In this document: positions 24,890 to 34,880 of the stretch, one piece after another
Layout: each line of letters begins with the position of its first letter
How positions within the stretch are numbered: position 1 is the first letter of the stretch
Position numbers and translations under genes: made by a program
NCBI GenBank assembly: GCA_046160045.1
Contig: JBJXGR010000267.1
Location: forward strand, 9,025-73,024
Direction: 5' to 3'
From: CAZGUX01 sp046160045
GTDB taxonomy: Bacteria > Acidobacteriota > Terriglobia > Bryobacterales > Bryobacteraceae
DNA: 64,000 nt
The notes under the pieces: model-generated
Seen by the model: the letters and a program-made list of their open reading frames with translations, nothing else
Told to the model about the DNA's origin: nothing
Databases searched by the model: none

Positions 24890-25536
24890 ACAGGACCCGC
24901 GTCCTGCTAGCTGACGACCACGCCATCATGCGTAGCGGGTTGCGCCTTCTGCTGGAACGGGAGCCCGATCTGGTTGTGGCTGGGGAAGCTACGGACGGCC
25001 GCGAAGCTCTGGACTGGCTTTCCCGCGACACGGCCGACGTGGTCGTCATGGATGTCGCCATGCCCGTGCTGAACGGCATGGAAACAACCGCCCAAGTCCT
25101 CCGCAAGTATCCCAGGGTCGGGGTGGTGATCCTGAGTATGCACCGCGACGAGACCTATGTGCTTCGCTGCCTGCGCGCAGGCGCCCGCGGGTACGTGCTC
25201 AAAGAGTCGGCCGAGGGCGAACTGATCGCCGCCATCCGCGCGGTGATGGCGGGCAGATCGTTCTTCAGCCCAAAGGTGCGGCGCGTTCTTGAAGCCGAGA
25301 ACGTCGAACGCTTGCACCGCGAGGGCAGGGCGGACAGCTACGAACTCCTGACCGAACGGGAGCGGGAGGTTTTTCAGATGATCGCAGAGGGCAACAGCAA
25401 CAAGGAGATCGCCTCCCGGCTGTTCCTCAGCGTCATGACCGTTGAAACGCACCGCAAGAGGATCCTGGAGAAGTTGGGGCTTCATGGAACCGCGGACGTG
25501 ATTCTCTACGCCGTGCGTCGCGGTCTGGCCCACTGA
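24886..25536 (+). CDS. NarL/FixJ family response regulator
   Basis: A 216-residue regulator with an intact receiver (Asp10, Asp11, phospho-acceptor Asp56, Lys106) and a LuxR-type helix-turn-helix (about 150-210, LTEREREVFQMIAEGNSNKE). It is the partner of the kinase whose gene it overlaps (ATGA). Targets are unknown. Confidence 0.94.
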   Translation: MNRTRVLLADDHAIMRSGLRLLLEREPDLVVAGEATDGREALDWLSRDTADVVVMDVAMPVLNGMETTAQVLRKYPRVGVVILSMHRDETYVLRCLRAGARGYVLKESAEGELIAAIRAVMAGRSFFSPKVRRVLEAENVERLHREGRADSYELLTEREREVFQMIAEGNSNKEIASRLFLSVMTVETHRKRILEKLGLHGTADVILYAVRRGLAH

Positions 25537-25583
25537 ACGGATCGGTGTGTTCGCGCGATCGGCTGTCCGAGGCCAGACTGCCC

Positions 25584-28016
25584 TCAGATATCAAGATTCT
25601 TCACTTCGAGCGCGTTCTCTTCGATGAACTTGCGACGGGCCTCTACGTCTTCGCCCATCAGGGTGGAAAAGATCTCTTCACTCTCCACCGCGTCCTCCAG
25701 CCGCACCCGCAGCAGGGTCCGCTTCGCCGGGTTCATCGTTGTCTCCGCCAACTGCTCCGCGTTCATCTCGCCCAGACCCTTGTAGCGCTGCACGGTCGCG
25801 TCCCGCTTGCCCTCGGTCTTGATGTGCTCCAGCAGGTCGGTCCAGCTGTTCAGCGTATCGCGAGCCGTCTGCTTCACCACGGTGAAGGGCGGCTGATTGT
25901 AACGCGCGACGTCCCGCGACAGCGCCCGCAGCCTTCGATACTCTGGCGATGCCGCCAGTTCCACGTTCACCCGCCGCTCCGCCTGGGTCGCGTCGTGAAA
26001 GGTCAGCATCCACGCCGAATGCTCCTCGTCGGGCTTCACGTCGACCGGGACACTGTTCTTCCTCAGTTCGGCGGCGAGCGCATCCAGGTTGCCGCGCTCG
26101 GCGAAATCCACACGTGTGTCCAGCTTGAATTCGAGCCTGGCCAGCGCTTCCACCACGCGCCGCACTCGCAGACGCCGTTCCACCTTCTGGAAGATCTGCT
26201 CGTACTCGTCGAGATTCATCAGGAAGTTGCGCAGCTCTTTTTCTTCGATCTTCAGCATCGCCGAGCCGTTCGTTCCGCCGATCTCGAGCGTCAGGTTGTC
26301 GGTCGCGCGCCGCATGATCTCGCGCACGAATTCTTTTTCGTCCTTGATGTACTTCTCGCTCTTGCCCTTCTTGATGCGGTAGAGCGGCGGCTGCGCGATG
26401 AAGATGTGCCCGCGCAGGATCAGCTCCTGCATGTGGCGGAAGAAGAACGTCAGCAGCAGGGTCCGGATGTGCGAGCCATCCACATCGGCGTCGGTCATGA
26501 TGATGACCTTGTTGTAGCGGAGCCTGGAGATGTCGAAGTCGTCCTTGCCGATGCCGGTGCCGAGCGCCGTGATCATGGCGCGGATTTCCTCGTGGCCCAG
26601 CATCTTGTCGTAGCGGGCCTTTTCGACGTTCAGGATCTTGCCCTTCAGCGGCAGGATCGCCTGGAACCGCCGGTCGCGGCCCTGCTTTGCGGTTCCGCCC
26701 GCCGACTCGCCCTCGACCAGGAACACCTCACACCGCTCCGGGTCCTTCTCCTGGCAATCGGCCAGCTTGCCCGGCAGCCCGCCGGAATCGAGCGCGCCCT
26801 TCCGCCGGGTGAGATCGCGCGCCTTGCGCGCCGCTTCCCGCGCCCTCGCCGCGTCGATCGCCTTCGACACGATCCGGCGCATCACCGTCGAGTTCTTCTC
26901 GAAATACTCGCCCAGAAATTCGTTGACGAACTGCGTCACGATCCCGCTGATGTCGCTGTTCAGCTTTCCCTTGGTCTGTCCTTCGAATTGCGGCTGCGGG
27001 ATCTTGACGCTCACTACCGCCGTCAGCCCTTCGCGCACGTCGTCGCCGGTGAGGTTTTCCTTGGCGTCCTTGATGATGCCCGACTGCTGCCCGAAGGCGT
27101 TGATCGTCCGCGTCAGCGCGCTGCGGAACCCGGTCAGGTGCGTGCCCCCATCCACCGTGTTGATGCTGTTGGCGAAGCTGAAGACGTTCTCGGAGTAGCC
27201 GTCGTTGTACTGCAGCGCCACCTCCATGGTCAGCGCCCCGCCGTTCGGCATGTCCTTCGACGCTTCGAAATGAATGGGCTTGTCGTGCAGAACCGTCTTG
27301 CCGCGATTCAGGTGCTTGATGAACTCCGCGATCCCGCCCTCGTACAGAAAATCGTGCGTGCGGATGGGATCCACGCGCTCGTCCATCAGGACAATCTTGA
27401 GACCCTTGTTGAGAAACGCCAGTTCCCGCAGGCGCTGCGCCAGCGTATCGAAGTTGAACACGGTGGCGTCCATGATCGTCGGGTCCGGTTTGAAGGTGAC
27501 CTTCGTCCCCGTCCGGCGTCCGGCCTTCCCGATCTTTGCCAGCGGTCCTTTCGGAATGCCCCGCTCGTACTCCTGCTGCCAGGTGGCCCCGGCGCGCCAG
27601 ATCTCGAGTTCCAGCCGCTCCGACAGCGCATTCACACAGCTCACGCCGACGCCGTGCAGCCCGCCCGACACCTTGTAGGTTTTCGAGTCGAACTTTCCCC
27701 CGGCGTGCAGCTTCGTCATCACCACTTCCGCCGCAGAGATGCCAAATTCTTCCTTGATGTCTACGGGAATGCCCCGGCCGTTATCGACGACGGTCAGGGA
27801 GTTGTCGATGTGGATCGTTGCGATGATTTCCGTGCAGAATCCAGCCAGCGCCTCATCGACGGAGTTGTCGACTACTTCGTAGACCAGATGGTGCAATCCG
27901 ATCTCGCCCGTTGAGCCGATGTACATGGCGGGGCGAAGCCGTACGGCTTCCAACCCCTCCAGAACCTTGATGCTACTGGAATCGTAGACTTCCGGAGTGT
28001 TTCCTTCGTTGGCCAT
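25584..28016 (-). CDS. gyrB: DNA gyrase subunit B
   Basis: An 810-residue type IIA topoisomerase subunit that, with GyrA, introduces negative supercoils using ATP. It has the GHKL ATPase domain (VLEGLEAVRLRPAMYIG, DNGRGIPVD, GLHGVGVSCVNAL), the transducer domain, the TOPRIM domain (EGESAGGTAKQGRDR, MTDADVDGSHIRTLLL) and the C-terminal GyrB tail (RYKGLGEMNAEQLAETTMNP). It follows dnaN by 17 bp, with no recF between, and is probably cotranscribed from dnaA or dnaN. gyrA is not in the window. Confidence 0.97.
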   Translation of the reverse strand: MANEGNTPEVYDSSSIKVLEGLEAVRLRPAMYIGSTGEIGLHHLVYEVVDNSVDEALAGFCTEIIATIHIDNSLTVVDNGRGIPVDIKEEFGISAAEVVMTKLHAGGKFDSKTYKVSGGLHGVGVSCVNALSERLELEIWRAGATWQQEYERGIPKGPLAKIGKAGRRTGTKVTFKPDPTIMDATVFNFDTLAQRLRELAFLNKGLKIVLMDERVDPIRTHDFLYEGGIAEFIKHLNRGKTVLHDKPIHFEASKDMPNGGALTMEVALQYNDGYSENVFSFANSINTVDGGTHLTGFRSALTRTINAFGQQSGIIKDAKENLTGDDVREGLTAVVSVKIPQPQFEGQTKGKLNSDISGIVTQFVNEFLGEYFEKNSTVMRRIVSKAIDAARAREAARKARDLTRRKGALDSGGLPGKLADCQEKDPERCEVFLVEGESAGGTAKQGRDRRFQAILPLKGKILNVEKARYDKMLGHEEIRAMITALGTGIGKDDFDISRLRYNKVIIMTDADVDGSHIRTLLLTFFFRHMQELILRGHIFIAQPPLYRIKKGKSEKYIKDEKEFVREIMRRATDNLTLEIGGTNGSAMLKIEEKELRNFLMNLDEYEQIFQKVERRLRVRRVVEALARLEFKLDTRVDFAERGNLDALAAELRKNSVPVDVKPDEEHSAWMLTFHDATQAERRVNVELAASPEYRRLRALSRDVARYNQPPFTVVKQTARDTLNSWTDLLEHIKTEGKRDATVQRYKGLGEMNAEQLAETTMNPAKRTLLRVRLEDAVESEEIFSTLMGEDVEARRKFIEENALEVKNLDI

Positions 28017-28033
28017 AGGGGAGCAATTACAAT

Positions 28034-29149
28034 TCAGATGCGCATCGGCATCACAACATAGCGATACGTAAACGAACCAGTGTCGCCCGCGGGTACCAAC
28101 TCGCCGGCGCTTCGCTGATCCTTCAATCGGAAGGCGATCTCAGAAGATGGGACTGCCCGGAAGAAGTCCAGCAGGTACTGCGCGTTGAAACCGATATCCA
28201 CTTCCGGACCGGTGTACGCGCCCGGAACGCTTTCTTCGCTTTCGCCGGTCTCTACCGATGAGGTGAACACTTTCACCTCACCTTCGGTGAACTGCAGCCG
28301 GATGGCACGCGAGCGTTCATCGGCAAACTGCGCCACGCGCTCGACGGCCGACTTGATGTCTTCTTTCTGGAGCGTCGCCGTGTACTGGTTATCCTTTGGC
28401 AGCACTCGCTCGTAGTCCGGAAAGTTCCCCGTCAACTTGCGGGTAATCAGAAGGCGGTCGCCGAACCGGAAGAACAGGTGGTTGTCGTCGCCTGCGATGA
28501 TCACGCGCCCGCCCTCTCCCGTCTCCGAAGACAATCGCAGAATCTCCGTCATTGCTTTCTTTGGGACCAGTACCCGTACGTTCGGTGTCGACGCTTCCGC
28601 TTCAATGGCAGCCTCGACGTACGCCAACCGATGCCCATCCGTCGACACCATGGCGGATGTATTCTGCCGCAACAGCAGCAGAGCGCCATTTAGTGTGAAT
28701 CTCGATTCCTCCGCGGAGATCGCGAAGATGGTCTTCGAGATCATGGACGAGAGCAGCGACGAGGGAACCTCCGCCATCGCCGCCGGCATCTGCGGCAATT
28801 CCGGAAAGCTTTCCCGCGACATCCCCGCCATCTTGGTGCGCGACCGCCCGCAGGTGATCTGGGCCCAGTGGTTCTCTAGAAACTTCAGCGTGATTTCCGA
28901 ATCCGGCAGCAGCCGCACGTAGTCTAGCAGGCGCTTGGCCGGGATCGTTCCCGCGCCTTCTTTCTTGACCTTCGCCGGGCACGAGCAGCGGATCCCCAGT
29001 TCCAAGTCGGTCGCGGTCAGTGCGACATACCCCTCTTTCGCTTCCAACAACACGTTGGAGAGAATCGGGATCGTCGTCTTCTTTTCGACGACACCCTGCG
29101 ATAGCCCAAGCTCACGTACGAGGTCTGACTTGCCAACCGTGAATTCCAT
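28034..29149 (-). CDS. dnaN: DNA polymerase III beta sliding clamp
   Basis: A 371-residue clamp with three similar domains; the ring dimer holds polymerase III on DNA. It starts MEFTVGKSDLVRELGLSQGV and ends with the conserved FTYRYVVMPMRI, where the terminal P-M-R is usual. The length is normal. The gene lies between dnaA and gyrB on the same strand, in the usual origin-region order. Confidence 0.96.
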   Translation of the reverse strand: MEFTVGKSDLVRELGLSQGVVEKKTTIPILSNVLLEAKEGYVALTATDLELGIRCSCPAKVKKEGAGTIPAKRLLDYVRLLPDSEITLKFLENHWAQITCGRSRTKMAGMSRESFPELPQMPAAMAEVPSSLLSSMISKTIFAISAEESRFTLNGALLLLRQNTSAMVSTDGHRLAYVEAAIEAEASTPNVRVLVPKKAMTEILRLSSETGEGGRVIIAGDDNHLFFRFGDRLLITRKLTGNFPDYERVLPKDNQYTATLQKEDIKSAVERVAQFADERSRAIRLQFTEGEVKVFTSSVETGESEESVPGAYTGPEVDIGFNAQYLLDFFRAVPSSEIAFRLKDQRSAGELVPAGDTGSFTYRYVVMPMRI

Positions 29150-29388
29150 TGCCCGCTGCTCCTGATCTGATGGTTCTTAGCTTTATAAGAGACTTACAGA
29201 AGAACCGTATTCATAGGGCTTGTGAAAATGTGGATAACTCTCTAAATTATACAAAACTTTGGGCGTTCCAGGGTCGCATCCATGTGGATGCCGTCGCGGA
29301 CGGTTTAGGAAGAATCCGCTTCCCTCCCCGTTTTGCCTGGCCTTCAACAGGGTCCTGTGGACCCGATATGTGGAAAACGTACCTAACC
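29150..29388. other. Candidate replication origin region between dnaA and dnaN
   Basis: AT-richer than its surroundings. A perfect DnaA box in reverse orientation, TGTGGATAA, is at 29229-29237; near matches are TGTGGATGC (29283) and TGTGGAAAA (29369), and another, TGTGGATCA (about 29412), lies just inside dnaA. The stretch TCTCTAAATTATACAAAAC (about 29239-29257) next to the best box could be an unwinding element. Box number is modest, so this is a candidate only. Confidence 0.5.
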
Positions 29389-30702
29389 TCATTGCAATGT
29401 ATCGATTAGCTTGTGGATCAACCTGTTCAATTCCGGATCCTTTTGCCGAAGTGCTTCGATCTTCTGCACCGAGTGGATCACGGTGGTGTGGTGCTTCCCC
29501 CCAAACGCCCGGCCGATCTCCGGCAGCGACGCGTGGGTTAACTCCTTGACCAGGTACATGGCAACCTGCCGAGGGTAGGCAATCGTCCTTGCGTTGCTTT
29601 TTTCCTTCAACTGTCCCGGCTTTAATCCGAATTGCTCCGCAACTGCTTTTTGAATCGAATCGATGGTGATCCGCCTCTCGCTCGAATGCACCAGGTGCCG
29701 GAGAACCTGCTGAGCCATGGGAAGGCTGATCGGGGCGCCAGTCAGGGAAGACAGGGCAATCAACTTCACCAGCGCTCCCTCCAGTTCCCGCACGTTCGAT
29801 TTCGTTTTCGTCGCGATGAACGTCCGGACATCCTCTGGCAGCGACACTCCGTCGCTCTCCGCCTTCTTGTCGAGAATCGCCATCTTAGTCTCGAGATCGG
29901 GCGGTTGCATATCCACCATCAGGCCCCACTCGAATCTTGATCGCAGACGCTCCACGAGTCCCGGGATCTCTTTGGGCGCCATGTCGCTCGAAATCACGAT
30001 CTGTTTCTGGTTTTCGTAAAGCTGGTTGAAGGTGTGGAAGAACTCTTCCTGCGTCCGTTCCTTCCCGCCCAACACCTGCACATCGTCCACAAGCAGAACA
30101 TCGGCGGTGCGGTAGAACGTATGAAACTGATTCATCCGGTCGGTCCGCAGGCAGTTGATCATCTCGTTCATGAACCGTTCGCTCGACGTGTAGATGATTT
30201 TCATGCCGGCGAAGTTCTCGAGCAGCGACCGGCCCACCGCATGCATCAGATGAGTCTTCCCCATTCCGGTGCCGCCGTAAATAAAAAGCGGATTGTAGCT
30301 GCGTGTGGGATAACTGGCCACAGCCTTTGCGGCTGCGTGCGCCAGTTGATTGCACGACCCAACCACGAACGATTCAAACGTGAACTTCGGATTGAGCGGT
30401 CCACTTAACGACTCGAATGGGGTATCACGGTTCGGATCGCCGTCTCTGTTGAATTGTGCCGTCGCCACCTTGCCCACCTCATAGATGATGCGATCGATCC
30501 CCAACTCCAGAGTGCTGCAGCACTGGTAAACCAGGTCGCCGTACTCTTCCTCCATCCAGCGCTTCGTCTGCTCGTTGGGGGTCAGCACCCAGAGGATGTT
30601 TCCCTCCAACCGCTTGAACGCAGTCTTACTGACCCAGTTATGGAAGCTATCCTCGCTGAGTTTGTTCTCGAGACGGCGCTTGACCAGATCCCACGCGTTC
30701 AT
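29389..30702 (-). CDS. dnaA: Chromosomal replication initiator DnaA
   Basis: A 437-residue AAA+ initiator. The N-terminal domain begins MNAWDLVKRRLENKLSEDSF, Walker A is GGTGMGKT (143-150), Walker B is DVLLVDDVQ, and the C-terminal box-binding helix-turn-helix holds the signature GGKHHTTVIHSVQKI. It melts oriC and also regulates its own gene in many bacteria. ATG 30702 is chosen because it matches the usual N-terminus; a GTG 13 codons upstream is open but adds an unusual leader. Confidence 0.96.
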   Translation of the reverse strand: MNAWDLVKRRLENKLSEDSFHNWVSKTAFKRLEGNILWVLTPNEQTKRWMEEEYGDLVYQCCSTLELGIDRIIYEVGKVATAQFNRDGDPNRDTPFESLSGPLNPKFTFESFVVGSCNQLAHAAAKAVASYPTRSYNPLFIYGGTGMGKTHLMHAVGRSLLENFAGMKIIYTSSERFMNEMINCLRTDRMNQFHTFYRTADVLLVDDVQVLGGKERTQEEFFHTFNQLYENQKQIVISSDMAPKEIPGLVERLRSRFEWGLMVDMQPPDLETKMAILDKKAESDGVSLPEDVRTFIATKTKSNVRELEGALVKLIALSSLTGAPISLPMAQQVLRHLVHSSERRITIDSIQKAVAEQFGLKPGQLKEKSNARTIAYPRQVAMYLVKELTHASLPEIGRAFGGKHHTTVIHSVQKIEALRQKDPELNRLIHKLIDTLQ

Positions 30703-30838
30703 GGAAGAAAAGACAATACGAACCTCCGGCACCCAGAACACGGAGCCTGGCGGAGACCCTCAGTTGCTGTTGTTAATGATCGCTCGGGAGTTGAGGAACG
30801 GTCCTTCTCAGCTTCTCCGTTACGAGGACTGAAACGTA

Positions 30839-30866
30839 AGTCTAGCACAGATGAATAGGAGGTCAA
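30839..30866 (-). promoter_or_regulatory. Possible dnaA promoter
   Basis: On the minus strand, TTGACC (30866-30861), a 16-bp spacer and TAGACT (30844-30839), about 137 bp before the dnaA start codon. It lies in an AT-rich stretch with no other gene between it and dnaA. Confidence 0.4.
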
Positions 30867-30961
30867 CACTTTTATAAGTACATCTACTTTCAACAACTTA
30901 TCGCCCAGTTTGACAGACTGGTCAAATCCGCGTAACAATGATCCTTTGCTGGCCCGAACGG

Positions 30962-31037
<76 letters not shown>

Positions 31038-31098
31038 TCCTTCACGCGCGCAACCCCATCAGACGAAAAACCTGACCGCAGCGGTCCGCTTTGGGCGT

Positions 31099-32451
31099 AT
31101 GCTGTGGGATAAGCCTATGCCGCTGACCGGTTGCCTAAACTTGAGCCGTTCGCAATCTTCCCGCCGGGATTTTCTGAAGGCCGGGTCCCTTGGGTTTCTC
31201 GGCATTGATCTGGCCCAGTTTCTCGCTGCCCGGGATGCCCAGGCCGCAGTCGGCCGGACGGCCGGGAAAGCGCAGTCGGTCATCCTTTTGTGGCTGGAAG
31301 GCGGCCCGAGCCAGGTGGACACGTGGGACCCGAAAGCCAACTCGGTCTTCAAGCCGATTTCCACCAACGTGGCCGGCATCCAGATCTCCGAGTTGTTCCC
31401 CAGGTTGGCCAAGCGCATGGACAAGGTCTCGATCATCCGGTCCATGCATACTCGCGGCAACGACCACCCGCAAGGCACGCACTACGCCATCACGGGTCAT
31501 GAAGTGAATCCCGCGATGCAGTTTCCCAGCATCGGCTCGGTCGTGTCGAAAGAACTGGGCGCCCGCAACGGCGTGCCACCGCACGTCCTGGTCCCCATGT
31601 GGGAGCGCAGCAGGCAGTATGAAGAATATTTCCGGTCGGGCTTCCTCGGGCCGGACTACGACCCGATGTGCATCCCGGATCCCGCGCAGAAAGAATTCAG
31701 AGTCGCCGATCTCAGCCTGCCGAAGTCCGTATCTGAAGAAGCGGTAAGAAGCCGCCAGGCCTTCCTGAGCGTGGTGGACCGCTCGTATCGAAACGCGGTC
31801 GAAGGCGCCGAGCACACCAACATGGACGCCTTCCGTGCCCAGGCGTTGAAAATGATCCTGACGCCGGCCGTTCGCAGCGCGTTTGATCTCGCCCAGGAAT
31901 CGGACAAGACCCGGGATGCGTACGGGCGCGATGCGGTGGGCCAGAGCGCGCTGTTGGCGCGGCGCCTGGTGGAGGCCGGTTCGCGCTTCGTGACGGCGGC
32001 CGGGTTCCACTCGAACTCGTGGGACACGCACTCGCTGAACGACAAGGGCCACAAGGATCGCCTGTCTCCTCCGCTGGACCGGACATTGTCGGCACTGCTG
32101 GACGACCTCGACCAGCGCGGCCTGTTGGACTCGACCGTGGTGCTGGCGATGGGCGAGTTCGGCCGCACGCCGTTCGTGAATCCCGACCTGGGCCGCGACC
32201 ACTGGCCGAACTGTTGGTCGCTGCTGGTAGGCGGCGGGGGCATTCACGGCGGCCGCGTAGTCGGTGCCAGTGACAAAGACGGCGGTCAGCCTCTCGAGCG
32301 CGCCTGCAGCATGGGCGATCTGTTCGCGACGATCTACAAGGCCTTGGGAGTCGACTGGACTCGCGAGTACATGTCGCCCATTGGCCGTCCCATCAAGATC
32401 GCCAACTCGCTCGACGACGCGACGGGGCAGCCTATTCAGGAATTGTTATAG
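31099..32451 (+). CDS. DUF1501 domain-containing secreted protein
   Basis: A protein of about 450 residues with a twin-arginine type signal (SRRDFLKAGSLGFLG, about 21-35), so likely exported folded by Tat. The DUF1501 core resembles the alkaline-phosphatase/sulfatase fold (VILLWLEGGPSQVDTWDPK, then MGEFGRTPFVNPDLGRDHWP). Such genes are very common in Acidobacteriota and Planctomycetes, usually beside a DUF1549/PSD1 cytochrome-like gene, which is missing here. The function is not established. ATG 31117 is an alternative start that keeps the signal. Confidence 0.88.
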   Translation: MLWDKPMPLTGCLNLSRSQSSRRDFLKAGSLGFLGIDLAQFLAARDAQAAVGRTAGKAQSVILLWLEGGPSQVDTWDPKANSVFKPISTNVAGIQISELFPRLAKRMDKVSIIRSMHTRGNDHPQGTHYAITGHEVNPAMQFPSIGSVVSKELGARNGVPPHVLVPMWERSRQYEEYFRSGFLGPDYDPMCIPDPAQKEFRVADLSLPKSVSEEAVRSRQAFLSVVDRSYRNAVEGAEHTNMDAFRAQALKMILTPAVRSAFDLAQESDKTRDAYGRDAVGQSALLARRLVEAGSRFVTAAGFHSNSWDTHSLNDKGHKDRLSPPLDRTLSALLDDLDQRGLLDSTVVLAMGEFGRTPFVNPDLGRDHWPNCWSLLVGGGGIHGGRVVGASDKDGGQPLERACSMGDLFATIYKALGVDWTREYMSPIGRPIKIANSLDDATGQPIQELL

Positions 32452-32457
32452 GGTCCG

Positions 32458-34233
32458 TTAGCGAACGGCAAACCACGAAAGATCTGAACCCGTCCACAAC
32501 CCTGCTCCGGCACGCCTCACACGCAGAGCCCAGATGCCGGATTGAAGACCCTGGGGGATCCTCACGTCGATCTGGTAATAGCCAACCAAAGCAGGGGCCA
32601 GACCGGCGAACAGGACGTCCGCTGGAATACCTTCACGCTGCGAGGGAGGCTCGCCAGAGCGATACCATTGCCAAGTCCAATCCAGAGCGAGACGGGACAG
32701 AGGGGCGTCGAGTCCTGGAAGACCAGTGGGCACCGGCGGCTCAACTGGTCCCAGGCCGGTTGCGTACAGGTGAACAATCTCGCCGGGGCGGGCTGGATCG
32801 TTCGCAGTCACCAGGGAGGAGAAATCCTCGTGGATCGCGACTGGAACGGAGTACGGCTCCGGGCGGGGAGCCTCCGGCACGACGGAGAAGAAAACCGCGG
32901 ATTCCAGCGAGGGAACGCCCGTTCTCAAGGCGAGAACGGAGTTCCTTTCCTTGCCAGGCGACACGGGCGGCGTCGGCGATACGTCCCAGGGAATCTGAAA
33001 GACGATCCGGCTCGGGGAGACGAAGTAGAGCGGAAGGGCACGCCCGTTGAGCATCAATCGTACGCCGCCCAGTTCTTCTGGCAGGGGTGGAGTGGCGGTC
33101 GCCGTTCTGGGAGCGAGGCTCCTGCCTGTGATTGTGTACGAAGAACCAGGCGCACCCTCTTCGAGCAGAAGGATTGAGGGGTTGACGCCCCGTCCGTACA
33201 GCGCCGGTAACGCGGCGATTCGCTGCTCGGCTGCACCGGAAGCCGTGTCGATCCGGACGACCGCCCCGTCACCCGTGACCGCCCATGCCAGCCGGCCGTC
33301 TCCGGACAACACCGCCTCCGCGATGCCGGACCGTCCGTTCGTCAATTGCCGCCAAGCCGTTCCGTCGCGCCGCGAGAAAAACAGTTGCGGGATGTCAGGG
33401 ATCTTCGACAGGTACAGCACCCACTGGCCATCGCTGCTCACCGAAGGCAGGTAGTTGTTCCGATGGGGGGAACCGAGCGTCCAGGACCTTCCGCTCGCCA
33501 CATCCACCACGGCCAACTGCCGCCATCCGCTCACGCCGAAGGGTTCGTACACCACGGTCGTCGCGGCATCGTCCATGACGGCCGCCTGCGCGGCCTGGGC
33601 AAGTTGTCGCAAACCGCCGGCCTTTGTCCACAAAGCAAGCCCGCTGCCGAAAGGGATCAGAACCTCGCCATTTGATCCGACTACGAGCGGACCGCTGAGG
33701 CTGTTGTCCGTGCCGCCGAAACTGAACGGAAGCAGGCTGACCGTTTCCCCAGTCTCGCGGTCGATCCGGTTGGCGGGATGAAACGCGGCAGGAGCGGAAT
33801 ATCGTACCAGCCAGCGTCCGTTCCGGCTGAGGCTGGCGGCGCCGGGAATCTCGGTCCTGCTCGATCCGGCGACGAGTGTGGCGCTGGTTCCCTTTTTTAC
33901 GCAAGGGCGAAAGCCGCCGATGGAGCACGGTCGATCCAGCCCGTAAAGAAAGTTAGATCCATCCTCGGTGGTTTGGATCCACGTGAGGTAATAGAGGTCG
34001 AGATCATCCGGACCCGGCTTGGCGGGCTCCGCCGCCAAGGTAGGCCCTCGCTCATCGAGCAGGAACACTTTCTCAAAAACGTGCTGATCCGTTTCACGTT
34101 GCCGCAGGTTGGAAATGAAGTAGAGGCGGGAGCCGTCGGTCGTCGTGGCCAGGCCGCGGAGTTGGGCGAACAGCGGGGGCGTGAGAAGGAAGAAAAGCCA
34201 GAAAGCAGAAGTCCACCCCATCTCAGCCCACAC
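32458..34233 (-). CDS. Beta-propeller protein with Solibacter-type C-terminal domain
   Basis: A 591-residue secreted protein with a signal peptide (about 8-23, AFWLFFLLTPPLFA). Residues 25-345 look like a TolB/WD40-type propeller with repeated SxDGxxxxY/W strands (TEDGSNFLYGLD, SSDGQWVLYLS, SGDGRLAWAVT). The C-terminal third (about 360-591) has VHLYATGLGPVEPPVPTGLP and LFAGLAPALVGYYQIDVRIP, the pattern of the TIGR03437 domain described from Solibacter. Its role is unknown. The stop lies 7 bp from the stop of the convergent DUF1501 gene. Confidence 0.8.
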   Translation of the reverse strand: MWAEMGWTSAFWLFFLLTPPLFAQLRGLATTTDGSRLYFISNLRQRETDQHVFEKVFLLDERGPTLAAEPAKPGPDDLDLYYLTWIQTTEDGSNFLYGLDRPCSIGGFRPCVKKGTSATLVAGSSRTEIPGAASLSRNGRWLVRYSAPAAFHPANRIDRETGETVSLLPFSFGGTDNSLSGPLVVGSNGEVLIPFGSGLALWTKAGGLRQLAQAAQAAVMDDAATTVVYEPFGVSGWRQLAVVDVASGRSWTLGSPHRNNYLPSVSSDGQWVLYLSKIPDIPQLFFSRRDGTAWRQLTNGRSGIAEAVLSGDGRLAWAVTGDGAVVRIDTASGAAEQRIAALPALYGRGVNPSILLLEEGAPGSSYTITGRSLAPRTATATPPLPEELGGVRLMLNGRALPLYFVSPSRIVFQIPWDVSPTPPVSPGKERNSVLALRTGVPSLESAVFFSVVPEAPRPEPYSVPVAIHEDFSSLVTANDPARPGEIVHLYATGLGPVEPPVPTGLPGLDAPLSRLALDWTWQWYRSGEPPSQREGIPADVLFAGLAPALVGYYQIDVRIPQGLQSGIWALRVRRAGAGLWTGSDLSWFAVR

Positions 34234-34256
34234 GTAGCACCTGCGACGCTTCGTGT

Positions 34257-34871
34257 CTAGGGCCGCGGGACTCCCGAATGAATTCGCGGCCCTGGCGCCT
34301 GTTCCGCCAGGACTTGTGCTTCTACCGCCAGCAGTTCTTCCCAGCGGGCGTCCGCGCGCTTCGGCGGACCCACCTGTCGCGCCAACTTCAGGAACACGGC
34401 GTAATGGCCCATCTCCGAAGAGCCCAGGCGGCCGTAGAATTGTGCAAGCTCCTCGTCCTCCGCGGCCGCTTCCAGCACCGCGAAGCGCTCGCAGGATCGC
34501 GCTTCAATCAATGCCGAAATCAGCATGCGGTCGATCAGTTCCGCGGTGCCCTCGCCTTTCCGCACATGGAGGCGAAGGGCGTTGGCGTAGGGATTCTTGT
34601 GAATGCGGTCCAACCGGCCGCCCCGGCGCGTCAGCAGGCGAACGACCTGCGCCAGGTGCAAGGTCTCGTCGCGCGCCACGGCGGTCATCGCCTGGACCCA
34701 ACCCGGCAGCCAGGGTTCTGGCCAACGGGTGAGCAACTCGAGCGCGTTGGAGGCCGCTTTCTTTTCGAGAAAGGCGTGATCGTTCAGCAGCGCCAGCGGG
34801 TCCCGAAGCGCGTCCGCCGCCCAGGACGCGGGCGTTCGCGACAGCAGCGGCAGTTCCTCGAGCGCGATCAC
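34257..34871 (-). CDS. miaE: tRNA-(ms2io6A) hydroxylase MiaE
   Basis: A 204-residue ferritin-like diiron protein that hydroxylates the isopentenyl side chain of ms2i6A at position 37 of tRNAs reading UNN codons. The iron-binding glutamates and histidines appear in ARDETLHL, ALIEARSCERF and LGSSEMGHYAVF. The start is GTG 34871. The neighbouring TPR gene ends 9 bp upstream, so the two are probably cotranscribed. Confidence 0.88.
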   Translation of the reverse strand: MIALEELPLLSRTPASWAADALRDPLALLNDHAFLEKKAASNALELLTRWPEPWLPGWVQAMTAVARDETLHLAQVVRLLTRRGGRLDRIHKNPYANALRLHVRKGEGTAELIDRMLISALIEARSCERFAVLEAAAEDEELAQFYGRLGSSEMGHYAVFLKLARQVGPPKRADARWEELLAVEAQVLAEQAPGPRIHSGVPRP

Positions 34872-34880
34872 AGTCCCAGC

